A stretch of 64,000 nucleotides of DNA from an uncultured Clostridia bacterium. Its GTDB lineage: Bacteria > Bacillota > Clostridia > Oscillospirales > Acutalibacteraceae. Positions 27,413 to 35,182 of this stretch are shown piece after piece; the first letter of the stretch is position 1; each line of letters begins with the position of its first letter. A program made the translations under genes and the position numbers. The notes under the pieces were generated by a model that saw nothing but the letters and a program-made list of their open reading frames with translations, was not told the DNA's origin and did no database searches. Location: contig CANQGK010000007.1 in assembly GCA_947623175.1 (NCBI GenBank), positions 1 to 64,000 on the forward strand, written 5' to 3'.

Positions 27413-27593
27413 TTGGGATTTCGTCCTTTCTGTTTTGAGTCGGTTGAAGATAATAAAAACGAAATATCGACAAGCGCTTTACGATCCTTGCCGATATTGG
27501 CGAAAAGGCGCGGAGCTTCGCGCCGAGTCGGGCAAAAGCTTCCCTTTTACGGGTAATTTCCGGGCGGAAACCTTCGAACGGTCGCGGAATCGG

Positions 27594-28691
27594 TTACAGC
27601 AGCGCGGTATAGATTTCCTCGCCGCCGTTGACGTATACCTCGACGACGTACCCGTCGCGCAGAATTTTCAAATCTCGGATCTCGCCGCGATATACCACCG
27701 GATCCCGTCCCTGCCGCTCTATGACAAAGCCGTCTGCAGTGCGCTTGACTGACGGATCGGAATCGGTCAGCAGATGGCGCACCTCTTTTACCGGGAACGC
27801 GGTGATCTTCCCGTCGGTCAGCTTCAGTTCGCGCGGAACCGACATACACCCGACGTCCTTTTCGGCGAACCCGCTGTAAGACCAGCCGGGGATCCAGCTG
27901 ATCAGCAAATTCCGACCGAACGGATCGTGGAAGGCCTGCCCGGCGTATTGATCTGGGCCTTTATCCACCTCGGCGGAGTATTCCGGAGTGAATTTTCCGT
28001 CCGAAAACCGGCCGTACATCACCGAGAAATAGTGCGTTCTGCCGATCGGAAGGATCGACGCGGTCACTAAAACCCTACCGTCCTCCGCCGGCATGATCGA
28101 AGGACATTCGGTGCACTTGCTGTCCTGCCACTCGCACAAAATCCCGAGATATTCCCACTCGGTCAGTGTCTTGCTCCGGTAGATCAGCAGCCGTCCCGCG
28201 TTCGCTTCCGGATTGCCTGACGCCACGACGCAATAAAAGACGCCGTCGATGCAGCAGACTGCCGGATCGCGGAAGTCACTGCTGCCCTCGGGGGGATAGT
28301 TCGCGATGACCGGGTTGTTCGCGCATTTTTCAAAGTGGATCCCGTCGGTCGAAAATGCCGCGCTGATCGTCTGCGCCTTGGTAATGCCATCGACCGACGC
28401 GTAAAACAGGTACAGCACGCCGTCCTTGACAATGGCGCTTCCCGACCAGCAGCCCTCGGCGTCGTACACCTCCGGCCCCGGCGTCAGTCCGACGGGCAGC
28501 TCCTCCCAAGTCAGAAAATCCTTGGTTCTGGCATGCCCCCAGTGGATTGGCTGTTTCCCGGGAATTTCAAAATCCGGCGCGTGCTGGCAGAACAGATGAT
28601 AGTACCCGTCGAAGTAGACCAGCCCGTTGGGATCGTTGATCCACCCTTTTTTCGGCCTGTAATGATAAAGCGGCTTTTGCAGATAATCCAT
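27594..28691 (-). CDS. GH32 beta-fructosidase with shortened C-terminal module
   Basis: The GH32 catalytic set is complete: WINDPNG (nucleophile Asp), FRDP (transition-state stabiliser) and ECPS (acid/base Glu). There is no signal peptide, so the enzyme is probably intracellular and acts on imported fructo-oligosaccharides or sucrose (phosphate). I start at the ATG at 28691 because the ORF-track ATG at 28724 lies directly next to the -10 box. The GGGAAGG ribosome site fits this choice. With 365 residues it is about 100 shorter than usual GH32 proteins, with the loss in the beta-sandwich. Gene 27413-27593 upstream of GH172 is empty. Confidence 0.9.
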   Translation of the reverse strand: MDYLQKPLYHYRPKKGWINDPNGLVYFDGYYHLFCQHAPDFEIPGKQPIHWGHARTKDFLTWEELPVGLTPGPEVYDAEGCWSGSAIVKDGVLYLFYASVDGITKAQTISAAFSTDGIHFEKCANNPVIANYPPEGSSDFRDPAVCCIDGVFYCVVASGNPEANAGRLLIYRSKTLTEWEYLGILCEWQDSKCTECPSIMPAEDGRVLVTASILPIGRTHYFSVMYGRFSDGKFTPEYSAEVDKGPDQYAGQAFHDPFGRNLLISWIPGWSYSGFAEKDVGCMSVPRELKLTDGKITAFPVKEVRHLLTDSDPSVKRTADGFVIERQGRDPVVYRGEIRDLKILRDGYVVEVYVNGGEEIYTALL

Positions 28692-28726
28692 ACCGAAACC
28701 TTCCCTATTGCATTGATGATACATTT

Positions 28727-28758
28727 ATTATAAAAGAGGAAAATCGGTTTGTCAACCG
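28727..28758 (-). promoter_or_regulatory. consensus promoter with overlapping palindrome for the GH32 gene
   Basis: On the minus strand TTGACA, 17 bases and TATAAT match the sigma-A consensus perfectly. CGGTT-TGTC-AACCG straddles the -35 box, a form seen in LacI/GalR-type operators. A sugar-responsive repressor is therefore plausible, though none is encoded here. Confidence 0.7.
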
Positions 28759-28837
28759 CTTTCGACCCGAGTCGGGCGAGTATTTTTCAACCGATATTTT
28801 TATCATTCGGATATGTAAAACTTTCCTATTCCTAAAT

Positions 28838-29530
28838 CTATGATTTGGCAACATCAAAAACCGCCTTTATGCCGGTTTCTTCCATGGGATCTATCGCTCC
28901 CAACGGACTCCATTCGAGTGATTTTTCCGTAAATCCGCTGATTTCCCATGATTTATACCAATAAAGGCGCTCATACCGGTTTTCATCCAATCTGCGGAGA
29001 TTTTCAACCGAACCGTTTTCGACGTCGAGCGTTCCGACAAAGCCGTACTCAAACACTCCCTCGGCGTCATCCCGCATAAAACCCAGCACATAAGCAAGCC
29101 CTGTACTGTCGTCAAATTCAATATGATCCAGAACCATTTTTTTCTCATTGGCAAACAGCGTTTTCACTTTTTCAAATGATTCCGTATCATAGATGCTCAA
29201 TTGAGTCTGTGTAGAATCCACCGGACTTTCAATATTGTAGAAATATCTTCCTTCGGGCGTAAAGGCAAAGCCCCCATCCTGGCCTCCGATTCTTGTAATG
29301 GTTATCTTTTTTATCAAAGATAAATGATCCAGATCATAAAAGCCCAGATAACCTTCCGCAGACTTCACCGCAATAATATTGGAATGCGGCTTGAAAGCTG
29401 CAGAATAGGCATAAGGGAAATTCTTGAACCTTGCCAATTCTTTTTCGTCTGAATTATATACGTATACGGTTGCGCCACTGCATCCCACGCTATAAGAAGC
29501 GTTCTTATAAAAGCCCCAGAATTTTCGCAT
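28838..29530 (-). CDS. WD40-like beta-propeller protein, unknown role
   Basis: The start at 29530 (MRKFWGFYKN) has GGAGG 6 bases upstream and removes 11 residues from the ORF-track version, leaving 230. The sequence repeats short blades such as ELARFKNFPYAYSAAFKPHSN, LGFYDLDHLSLIKKI and LSIYDTESFEKVKTLF, with intervening turns, as in WD40/YVTN-type propellers. No signal peptide or enzyme motif is present. Similar single-domain proteins act as immunity or scaffold proteins; that is only a guess. Its upstream sequence is repeat copy A, which supplies the TATAAT promoter. Confidence 0.65.
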   Translation of the reverse strand: MRKFWGFYKNASYSVGCSGATVYVYNSDEKELARFKNFPYAYSAAFKPHSNIIAVKSAEGYLGFYDLDHLSLIKKITITRIGGQDGGFAFTPEGRYFYNIESPVDSTQTQLSIYDTESFEKVKTLFANEKKMVLDHIEFDDSTGLAYVLGFMRDDAEGVFEYGFVGTLDVENGSVENLRRLDENRYERLYWYKSWEISGFTEKSLEWSPLGAIDPMEETGIKAVFDVAKS

Positions 29531-29593
29531 ATTTGTCCTCCGCATCGATCCCGCAACTCCCATTTATCGGCAGTCGCCTACCTAATATTTTAT

Positions 29594-29827
29594 ATTATAC
29601 ACCCGAATTGTGAAGAAATCTACCTCAAACAGCGATTTTTTTGACAAGAATATCACCATTCGACTATTCTGCCGACTTTACGGTTTCTTGAACAACCGTA
29701 GAATATGTGCTCGTATTCGGTTATACCTATACTCCTAAACGGAGCGTTTGGGAAAGAAAAAGGACCGCTGACTTTTTCACCGGGGAGCCGGTGTGCGGGC
29801 GGTCTGATTTTCGGTATTCGATTGTGT
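29594..29827. repeat. terminator-promoter repeat unit, copy A
   Basis: About 235 bases match 31683-31809 plus 32081-32208 (copy B) at roughly 85 percent by eye. The left end reads outward on the minus strand as a TATAAT promoter toward 28838-29530, and the right end is a terminator for the small membrane protein. It is the intact, MITE-free form of the unit. Confidence 0.75.
29763..29804 (-). terminator. terminator in repeat copy A
   Basis: GACCGC and GCGGTC close a stem that contains a second ACCGG/CCGGT hairpin. On the minus strand it is followed by CTTTTTCTTTCCC. It ends transcription of the 56-residue membrane protein gene. Confidence 0.6.
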
Positions 29828-29998
29828 TCAGTGCGACAGACGGGAATTTATCATTTTATTTTCTATCAATCTATATATAGCATAAGCCACCCATATCAAC
29901 CAAGAATATGCCCAAACATTAAATACTATACTTACTATTAAATATATAACTGCAACGATAATTGCTATTATCCAATTTTTCGTTTTCTTTTTATCCAT
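29828..29998 (-). CDS. 56-residue membrane protein (below ORF-track cutoff)
   Basis: The ATG at 29998 follows GGGAG and opens 56 codons: MDKKKTKNWIIAIIVAVIYL, then a second hydrophobic run around WAYSWLIWVAYAIYRLI. Basic residues precede the first helix, as expected for an inside-positive N-terminus. The stop lies at the edge of repeat copy A, just before its terminator. The protein is unknown, and small membrane proteins of this kind are often linked to toxins, bacteriocin immunity or phage defence. No such partner is visible next to it. Confidence 0.6.
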   Translation of the reverse strand: MDKKKTKNWIIAIIVAVIYLIVSIVFNVWAYSWLIWVAYAIYRLIENKMINSRLSH

Positions 29999-30043
29999 AT
30001 TTTACATCTCCCAATTCATAAATTGCTTATATAAAACATCAAT

Positions 30044-30139
30044 TTATCGTTCGGTCTCCAAGATGATTTTGGAAATATACTGTATCGTTTCTTCAATTTG
30101 CCGGGCTGCCTGCGGCGTCAGCTTCACCTCATACCGCAT
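30044..30139 (-). pseudogene. RelE/ParE toxin stub, 31 codons
   Basis: Directly after the antitoxin stop (2-base gap) a frame reads MRYEVKLTPQAARQIEETIQ and then stops after about 31 residues. The opening matches the N-terminus of RelE/ParE-type toxins, which are normally near 90-100 residues. The catalytic remainder is missing, so the toxin is lost. Confidence 0.65.
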
Positions 30140-30141
30140 AC

Positions 30142-30438
30142 TCAAATACCCTCACGGATTTTGGCAAAGGCTTCGTCTACGGACAATCCCTCGCTGGATT
30201 GCGCCTGATTGCAGCCTTTTTCCATCATGGCGTCAAACTGCTCATCGGTCAAGCTGTCTCTTGTCGGCAGCTTGGGTACGGTAAGAGAATACGGAACGCC
30301 GCCCGTCATAATTATTTGTCTGTATAAGGTATCGATCAGAACCGAAACGGGCAGTCCGAGCTTGTCCAAAACCGCCTCCGCCTGCCGTTTGATTTCCGGC
30401 TGAACACGAGCCGTTACATTTGCGCTTTTTGTTGCCAT
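30142..30438 (-). CDS. RelB/DinJ family antitoxin
   Basis: The 98-residue product starts at the ATG at 30438 (MATKSANVTARVQPEIKRQAE), 9 bases after an AGGTG ribosome site. The ribbon-helix-helix N-terminus (VTARVQPEIKRQAEAVLDKLG with LPVSVLIDTLYRQII) is typical of RelB/DinJ proteins. It represses its own promoter and neutralises a RelE/YafQ-type toxin. Here the toxin gene downstream is reduced to a stub. The gene may persist as a regulator or as an antitoxin against other toxins. Confidence 0.85.
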   Translation of the reverse strand: MATKSANVTARVQPEIKRQAEAVLDKLGLPVSVLIDTLYRQIIMTGGVPYSLTVPKLPTRDSLTDEQFDAMMEKGCNQAQSSEGLSVDEAFAKIREGI

Positions 30439-30472
30439 AATAAGCACCTGCCTTTTCGCTTCCGATTATACC

Positions 30473-30501
30473 ATATTGTATGGCGAATTGCAATACAATA
30501 T
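30473..30501. promoter_or_regulatory. inverted-repeat operator of the antitoxin gene
   Basis: ATATTGTAT and ATACAATAT form perfect 9-bp arms 35 bases upstream of the antitoxin ATG. The spacing is typical of ribbon-helix-helix autoregulatory operators. The stretch 30510-30684 upstream has no supported gene. Confidence 0.55.
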
Positions 30502-30684
30502 TCGGTAGTTTATAAAAAATTCGTATACATGTTTTCGCAGGGCATTCCTTCACTTGCCGATACGGAATGTTTGGAGAAGAAAAAGCGTCCAAGTTTTACG
30601 CTCAAACGCTGCGGTTGGGTGTTTGGCTTGCAACACACCGACAAACAGCAAATTATCTTTTGGGTTACATTTGCTTGAACAACC

Positions 30685-31620
30685 TTATTTATGATTAAAG
30701 AACTCTATCTTATTTCTTAAATCGGCTTTTACACTTTTTATTTCAATTCCTGTATTATCAAGAACAATTTTGTTTAGATTATGTAATTCACTTAAATCAG
30801 GTAATTTCGTGACATGTTTTAAATCCTGTAATCGAATTACTTCAAGATTAGTCAGTTTGCTGATAAAATCAATATTGTCTAACTTGTTTATTCTCCATAG
30901 TTCAATTTCTTTGAGAGTTGTTAAATATTTTAGATCTTCTAAATTATTATTAGAATTCCATAATAAGTGCAACTCTCGAAGATTCATTTGTTTAAAAAAC
31001 TCAAAATCTAATAATTTTATCCCCCTTAGAGAAAGCGACTCTAATACAGGAAGCTCAGCAATAAACTCTATATTCTTTTTTGCTTTTTTCCCAAGCCAAA
31101 GATTCTTCAAGGAATTGAATCTCAACAACCATTTACAATCAAATTTGATTGCTCCACCCATAGTATCCGCATTGATTACTAATTCCTCAATTTCTTCAGA
31201 TACCGATTGCAAAAAACCATAATCTCTCAAATCAAATACATCCAAATGCAATGCTTTTAAATCTAATTGTGTCAGGATCTTAAAATCTATCATATCCGGA
31301 CATGAAGGCAAATGGCAATCAATCCGCAATTTATTCAGATGAGGCATTCTTTTTAGACAAGAAATATCAAATCTGCTGCCATATAAACCATAGATACGAA
31401 AGTATAGTTCCGGTTTCTTCGCCAAAATAGAATCTATTACAGCATATGCTTCATCAGGAAGTAAACTTGATATTTGAATCCATTTAATTTTATCATCATT
31501 CACAATGGCATTTATAAATTCTTCATCTATACATTTATAACTATAGCTTTCAAGAATTGTATCCGGATTTAAAGTTGTTTTAGAAATTTCAATAAAATTC
31601 TTATTTAACCAAACGCCCAT
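30685..31620 (-). CDS. leucine-rich-repeat-like protein
   Basis: The 311-residue protein contains at least five irregular leucine-rich repeats in its second half, for example NLRELHLLWNSNNNLEDLKYL, TLKEIELWRINKLDNIDF and NLEVIRLQDLKHVTKL. The first third resembles the lead-in of bacterial LRR immunity-type or gala-like proteins. It has no signal peptide. Copy B of the repeat unit lies directly upstream and provides a TATAAT promoter. Immunity or protein-binding roles are possible; no partner toxin is seen. Confidence 0.7.
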   Translation of the reverse strand: MGVWLNKNFIEISKTTLNPDTILESYSYKCIDEEFINAIVNDDKIKWIQISSLLPDEAYAVIDSILAKKPELYFRIYGLYGSRFDISCLKRMPHLNKLRIDCHLPSCPDMIDFKILTQLDLKALHLDVFDLRDYGFLQSVSEEIEELVINADTMGGAIKFDCKWLLRFNSLKNLWLGKKAKKNIEFIAELPVLESLSLRGIKLLDFEFFKQMNLRELHLLWNSNNNLEDLKYLTTLKEIELWRINKLDNIDFISKLTNLEVIRLQDLKHVTKLPDLSELHNLNKIVLDNTGIEIKSVKADLRNKIEFFNHK

Positions 31621-31809
31621 TTTGTCGCCTATTTCCCTTGAAAAATCCGATTTGTCAAACAGTCACCCATTCAACACCATACATTATACACCCGAATTGT
31701 GAAGAAATCTACTGCAAACAGCGATTTTCTCGGCAAAAATACCCTTCGACTATACTGTCTACTTTACGGTTTCTTGAACAACCGTAGAATATGTACTCGT
31801 ATTCGGTTA

Positions 31810-32080
31810 GTCAATGCAATCAGATTACAATGCGCCCGAGGCGGACGGATTTCTCCGCCGCCTGTGTCATCGTCCTTGAAATACGACAGTATTCCCGCGT
31901 CCTCTTCCTTGCCGGACGAAAAAATCCGCTCCGACTCGGGTCGAAGATTTTGCATGAGAACGCCGTTCGTGTTCCGCGCGAAGCACGGTTGAGAGCATAC
32001 TGTCGTATGGTAAGACCGTGCGACAAAGCGGGCGCGGACGTCGTTCCACGCAAAACGCATTGTAATATGATTGCATTGAC
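31810..32080. mobile_element. 271-bp MITE with 25-bp terminal inverted repeats
   Basis: The ends GTCAATGCAATCA... and ...TGATTGCATTGAC are inverted copies over 25 bases with one mismatch, flanked by TA on both sides. Copy A of the host repeat has the uninterrupted sequence with a single TA. It contains no coding gene; an inner TACGACAGTAT/ATACTGTCGTA pair could fold. The TA target suggests mobilisation by an IS630/Tc1-type transposase, which is not in the window. ORFs listed inside it are spurious. Confidence 0.85.
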
Positions 32081-32121
32081 TATACCTATACTCCTAAACG
32101 GAGCGTTTGGGAAAGAAAAAA

Positions 32122-32162
32122 GACCGCTTAATTTGTACCGAGGAACCGGTGTGCGGGCGGTC
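32122..32162 (-). terminator. terminator in repeat copy B
   Basis: GACCGC pairs with GCGGTC around an ACCG/CGGT inner hairpin, followed by CTTTTTTC on the minus strand. It serves the small zinc-ribbon gene immediately upstream on that strand. Confidence 0.6.
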
Positions 32163-32208
32163 AATCTTTCGGTATTTAGTTGTGTTCAGTTCGACAAACG
32201 GGAATTTA

Positions 32209-32373
32209 TTATTCGGTGTAAAACTCGATCTTGCCGCACTCCGGGCAAATAGCCGCTTTGATTTGTTTCTCCTCTTTTTCCTTTTTCAAGGAAATATAAG
32301 ATAATAATGATGCACCGTGAATTTTTAAATCATAATTCATTTTCATTTCTTCATTGCAATTATTGCATTTCAT
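32209..32373 (-). CDS. 54-residue double zinc-knuckle protein (below ORF-track cutoff)
   Basis: The ATG at 32373 follows AAGGAGG and opens 54 codons. The product starts MKCNNCNEEMKM and ends with ICPECGKIEF, so two CxxC pairs bracket a short charged middle, as in small zinc ribbons. The gene ends at the edge of repeat copy B. Role unknown; it resembles the small zinc-ribbon proteins encoded at 32659-33230. Confidence 0.65.
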   Translation of the reverse strand: MKCNNCNEEMKMNYDLKIHGASLLSYISLKKEKEEKQIKAAICPECGKIEFYTE

Positions 32374-32565
32374 TTATTTTTCCTCCTTCAAATTATGATT
32401 GTAAAATAACAAGTTTACCCTTACCTCCGCACCTTATAGGGGCAAAAACAAGGGAAGAAAAATCCGGTAACAAAATATAACAAAGCGCTGTCAACCGACT
32501 GCGGCTCTCCATTTTAAGCAGGTCTTCAAAAACCAATAAGTCGGCAGCACTGTCGACTTATTGAT

Positions 32566-32618
32566 GAAAAAATCGATTGCAGTGGATTTCTTCACAATTT
32601 GAGTGTATAATGGTATGG
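32566..32618 (+). repeat. promoter end of the repeat unit, copy C, inverted
   Basis: GATTTCTTCACAATT followed by GTGTATAAT matches the promoter ends of copies A and B, but in opposite orientation, pointing at the gene at 32659. TATAAT is at 32606-32611. A 10-bp CAATAAGTCG/CGACTTATTG hairpin lies just upstream (near 32535-32564). Confidence 0.65.
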
Positions 32619-32658
32619 TAGAGTATGAATATCTGAAAGTTGGTAAAGAGGTGGTTTT

Positions 32659-32976
32659 ATGAAAAAGTTTTTCGTATATACCGAAGAACAAGAGCAAGAA
32701 ATTAATGAAAAATTAGGATATACTCAAAAAGAATATGATAGGTTGGGAGATGGTAAGCAATGGCAGCGAACAATAAATATTCCTAAGATAAAAGATTTTA
32801 TCCGTAGATTGAAGCAAAAGGAATGTCCTACTTGTGGTTCAAAACTTGTATGGATTAAAGAATGTACTTATATAGGCTTTAGCCTTCTTCCGGGGGTAGA
32901 TTATGGAAGTTTAAAAAAGACTTATGAAGTAAAGAAAAAAAGATATTGTCCTAATTGTCAAAAAATTTTAGAGTAG
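32659..32976 (+). CDS. zinc-ribbon protein of unknown function
   Basis: The 105-residue product has a helical, charged N-terminal half and a zinc ribbon formed by ECPTCGS and YCPNCQK. The start has AAAGAGGTGG about 7 bases upstream. The promoter is provided by repeat copy C. It overlaps or nearly abuts the next gene. No family was recognised; the protein may bind nucleic acid or protein through the ribbon. Confidence 0.6.
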   Translation: MKKFFVYTEEQEQEINEKLGYTQKEYDRLGDGKQWQRTINIPKIKDFIRRLKQKECPTCGSKLVWIKECTYIGFSLLPGVDYGSLKKTYEVKKKRYCPNCQKILE

Positions 32977-32987
32977 AGGTGATTCAT

Positions 32988-33230
32988 ATGGAAAGAAAAG
33001 GTGTAAGAATGGTTTTCAAACCTAAAGAATTCAAATACTTTCTATTTAATAAAAAAATTTGTCCTTATTGTGGAGGAAAATTAAAAAGAATAGTAAAAAA
33101 AGAATATGTTGGAGTGGATTTTACCGCTATGACTACACCATTAGACATGTATGAATTTAGAAATTTTTATTGTTGCAACACATGTAACCGAGGGTATTCG
33201 TTGGCTGAGTTAGCTGAAGGGAGAAAATAG
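32988..33230 (+). CDS. second zinc-ribbon protein
   Basis: I start at the ATG at 32988 (MERKGVRMVF), preceded by AGAGGTG, rather than at the ORF-track start inside the previous gene. The 80 residues carry CPYCGGK and FYCCNTCNRGY, a four-cysteine ribbon similar in spacing to that of the upstream protein. The two are probably co-transcribed and perhaps related by duplication. Function unknown. Confidence 0.6.
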   Translation: MERKGVRMVFKPKEFKYFLFNKKICPYCGGKLKRIVKKEYVGVDFTAMTTPLDMYEFRNFYCCNTCNRGYSLAELAEGRK

Positions 33231-33264
33231 AGAATGATATTATTTGCAAAAAAGGTGCTATTAT

Positions 33265-33393
33265 ATGTTTTGTGTGTTCCTTGCAGCTGTCTTTTCCGTC
33301 TCTTCCAATAATAAAGCAGAAACTATTGTTGATGACAAAGGTGAAATAATAATGAGTAAAGAATTGAGTGAAAGACAATCCGATAAATTATGA
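33265..33393 (+). CDS. possible 42-residue secreted peptide or gene remnant
   Basis: A short frame begins MFCVFLAAVFSVSS, like a signal peptide, and continues to a stop at 33391. A weak AAAGGTG precedes it. It may be a truncated secreted protein gene; I cannot identify it and list it with low confidence. Confidence 0.25.
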   Translation: MFCVFLAAVFSVSSNNKAETIVDDKGEIIMSKELSERQSDKL

Positions 33394-33441
33394 AAACCCG
33401 ACCAAAATGAAATGCGTTAATCTTTATTATCTTCCTTATCT

Positions 33442-34137
33442 TTAAAAAGGTATTTTGTATTTGCTGCTTTTGAAAAGAGATACGTACTCGTTGTTGCCGA
33501 TGATAACGTGGTCTATTAATCTTACTTTTACGGTTCGCAGGGCGGCATACATTTTTTCGGTGGTTTTTATGTCGTCGCCGCTGGGTAAGGGGTAGTTGCC
33601 GGGGTGATTATGGGATAATACGGCTATCGTAGCTTTGCGTGCCATTACAGCCTCCGCCGCCTTTCTTGTGGATGCTAAGGCGGAGGATACGTCGCCTTTA
33701 CCGATAACGTCAAATCCCACAATCCTTAATCGGTTATCCAGCGAGGTTATCGCAACCTCTTCTTCGGTTACGCCTATATATCTATCAAAAATGTATTTGT
33801 GTATATCATCTAAGCTTCCAATAGTAAAATCCGACTTTTTCTTTTCGTTTATATAATATTTCGAGATGGTTTGCACAAGCTTAATCAATGCCGCTGTCGT
33901 TTCGGCACAGCCGTTTACTTTCATAATTTCTTTCGGATTTGCTTCAAGCAAAGCTTCTATAGAACCGAATTTATCTAAAAGCAGATGAGCTGTTTCATTT
34001 GTATCTTTTCGAGGTATGCTGTAAAACAGCAGCATTTCTATTATTTTATGCGGAGGCGTATCCAAATCAAATCCCTTTTTCAAAAATTCTTCCCGAACTC
34101 TCTTTCGATGATTGTCATGAATACCTTTTTTCTTCAT
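33442..34137 (-). CDS. radC: RadC family JAB-domain protein
   Basis: The 231-residue protein has an N-terminal helix-hairpin-helix region (FGSIEALLEANPKEIMKVNGC) and a JAB/MPN domain with the metal motif SHNHPGNYPLPSGDD. RadC proteins are common on mobile elements, and their function is unclear despite the name. A 1-base insertion relative to the copy at 37754-38230 changes the last residues (SSKYKIPF here versus SSKYKYLFKDKE there), so the C-terminus is shortened by about 8 residues. It has a good AAGGAGGAAAT ribosome site. Flanking DNA is shared with the inverted copy. Confidence 0.9.
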   Translation of the reverse strand: MKKKGIHDNHRKRVREEFLKKGFDLDTPPHKIIEMLLFYSIPRKDTNETAHLLLDKFGSIEALLEANPKEIMKVNGCAETTAALIKLVQTISKYYINEKKKSDFTIGSLDDIHKYIFDRYIGVTEEEVAITSLDNRLRIVGFDVIGKGDVSSALASTRKAAEAVMARKATIAVLSHNHPGNYPLPSGDDIKTTEKMYAALRTVKVRLIDHVIIGNNEYVSLFKSSKYKIPF

Positions 34138-34334
34138 ACTAATATTTCCTCCTTAAATTTAAGTACTTTATTTTTTATTACATTATATTGCTTGCTTACG
34201 GATTTTTCAAGGGGGAAATGATGATTTTTGTCGATTTCTTTAAAAAATTATATGAAAATTATACGTTCTCGCCCTGAAATATAACTTTTAAATTGCCTTG
34301 TTGCATTTACTTTGAGAATTTATTCAATCTGTTC

Positions 34335-34363
34335 TTGACAATTATAAATATTATTGGTATAAT
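34335..34363 (+). promoter_or_regulatory. consensus promoter upstream of tRNA-Leu
   Basis: TTGACA, a 17-base spacer and TATAAT match sigma-A perfectly. It lies about 160 bases upstream of the tRNA, leaving an unexplained leader of roughly 150 nt (34370-34523). Confidence 0.7.
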
Positions 34364-34523
34364 ATCTAACGGCTTCGGATAATGTCAAGCATAATCGTTT
34401 GAAACAATGATGCCAAAAAAGACTTCGATAAAACCGCAGAAATGCGATTTTATATATGCGGATTAAGCTGTGCGCTCCGCCCCGGTATCCTCGCCGAGTA
34501 AAATTTAGAGGAAAACTAAATAA

Positions 34524-34610
34524 GCGGGTATGGCGGAATTGGCAGACGCGCTAGATTCAGGTTCTAGTGAGGGTTCCCTCATACAGGTTCAAGTCCTGCT
34601 ACCCGCACCA
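34524..34610 (+). tRNA. tRNA-Leu(CAG)
   Basis: GCGGGTA pairs with TACCCGC in the acceptor. The anticodon stem CTAGA/TCTAG encloses TTCAGGT with anticodon CAG (34558-34560). A leucine-type long variable arm and TTCAAGT T-loop follow, and CCA is encoded. Confidence 0.97.
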
Positions 34611-34616
34611 AACAGT

Positions 34617-34660
34617 ACAAATCCGAACCCTAAGTCGATAGGCTTTGGGTTCGGATTTGT
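34617..34660 (+). terminator. tRNA-Leu terminator
   Basis: ACAAATCCGAACCC and GGGTTCGGATTTGT form a 14-bp perfect stem directly after the tRNA, followed by a T-rich stretch. Confidence 0.8.
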
Positions 34661-34731
34661 CGTTTATTTCGACAATCTGAATTTGGCCTCAAGCAAAAAA
34701 CAAACCAAATTAAAAAACGGAGGTCAAGAAA

Positions 34732-35027
34732 ATGAATCTGAACGTTGGTAACATTGGCATCTGGGGATTTCGGCACTACAACTATTTGAAAAAGAGCCAT
34801 CCTTCCACCGTCGCGTGATACGTATGAGCGAAACACTTGAAAGATATCTCCAAGAGGTCAACCGGAAAGCGGAGGAAATGCTTGAATCACTCATCCGGCA
34901 GTACGCAAAAACAGAAGGCGTTACGGAGGCCCTTAAACATGCGAATCCGCTTGAATGGGTGCGCCGGATGAACAACATCCGCAACCGCGTCAAAGAAGTC
35001 ATATTGAACGAAATTATATACCGATAA
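34732..35027 (+). pseudogene. tnpV: frameshifted TnpV protein gene
   Basis: An ATG after GGAGGTC opens MNLNVGNIGIWGFRHYNYLK and stops at about residue 29. The rest (LERYLQEVNRKAEEML ... WVRRMNNIRNRVKEV) continues in another frame with the conserved TnpV end. A single small indel explains the break. The intact homologue is at 17667-18050. It lies 70 bases after tRNA-Leu. Confidence 0.7.
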
Positions 35028-35182
35028 ACGCACGAGGCGTGGAGTTTTTGCTTCCCGCCTCGTTCGCTTAATTATTAAAATGCGATTGCCTTTCTTTTTG
35101 CTGCTTGCATTAGCGAGTTGATACCTTCAGCTATCCGCTTTTGTCGCTCTGTATTTAAAATAGGATATAGATAAATAAATCA

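Larger units (their letters stand above)
31683..32208. repeat. terminator-promoter repeat unit, copy B, split by a MITE
   Basis: The two halves 31683-31809 and 32081-32208 join to give the same unit as copy A. The promoter end faces the LRR gene on the minus strand. The terminator end (GACCGC/GCGGTC stem, 32122-32162, then TTTTTTC on minus) follows the 54-residue zinc-ribbon gene. Confidence 0.75.

Noticed and set aside
26267-28733. Plus-strand and antisense ORFs opposite GH172 and GH32
   Set aside because: High GC content of the real genes on the minus strand explains them.
28745-28775. A 15-base string near the GH32 promoter also found inside the MITE
   Set aside because: The match TTCGACCCGAGTCGG is too short to prove a second MITE copy; no inverted end is near.
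31764-32304. Several ORFs listed inside the MITE and repeat copy B
   Set aside because: They lie in a non-coding MITE with inverted ends and appear on both strands at once; no ribosome sites or family resemblance.
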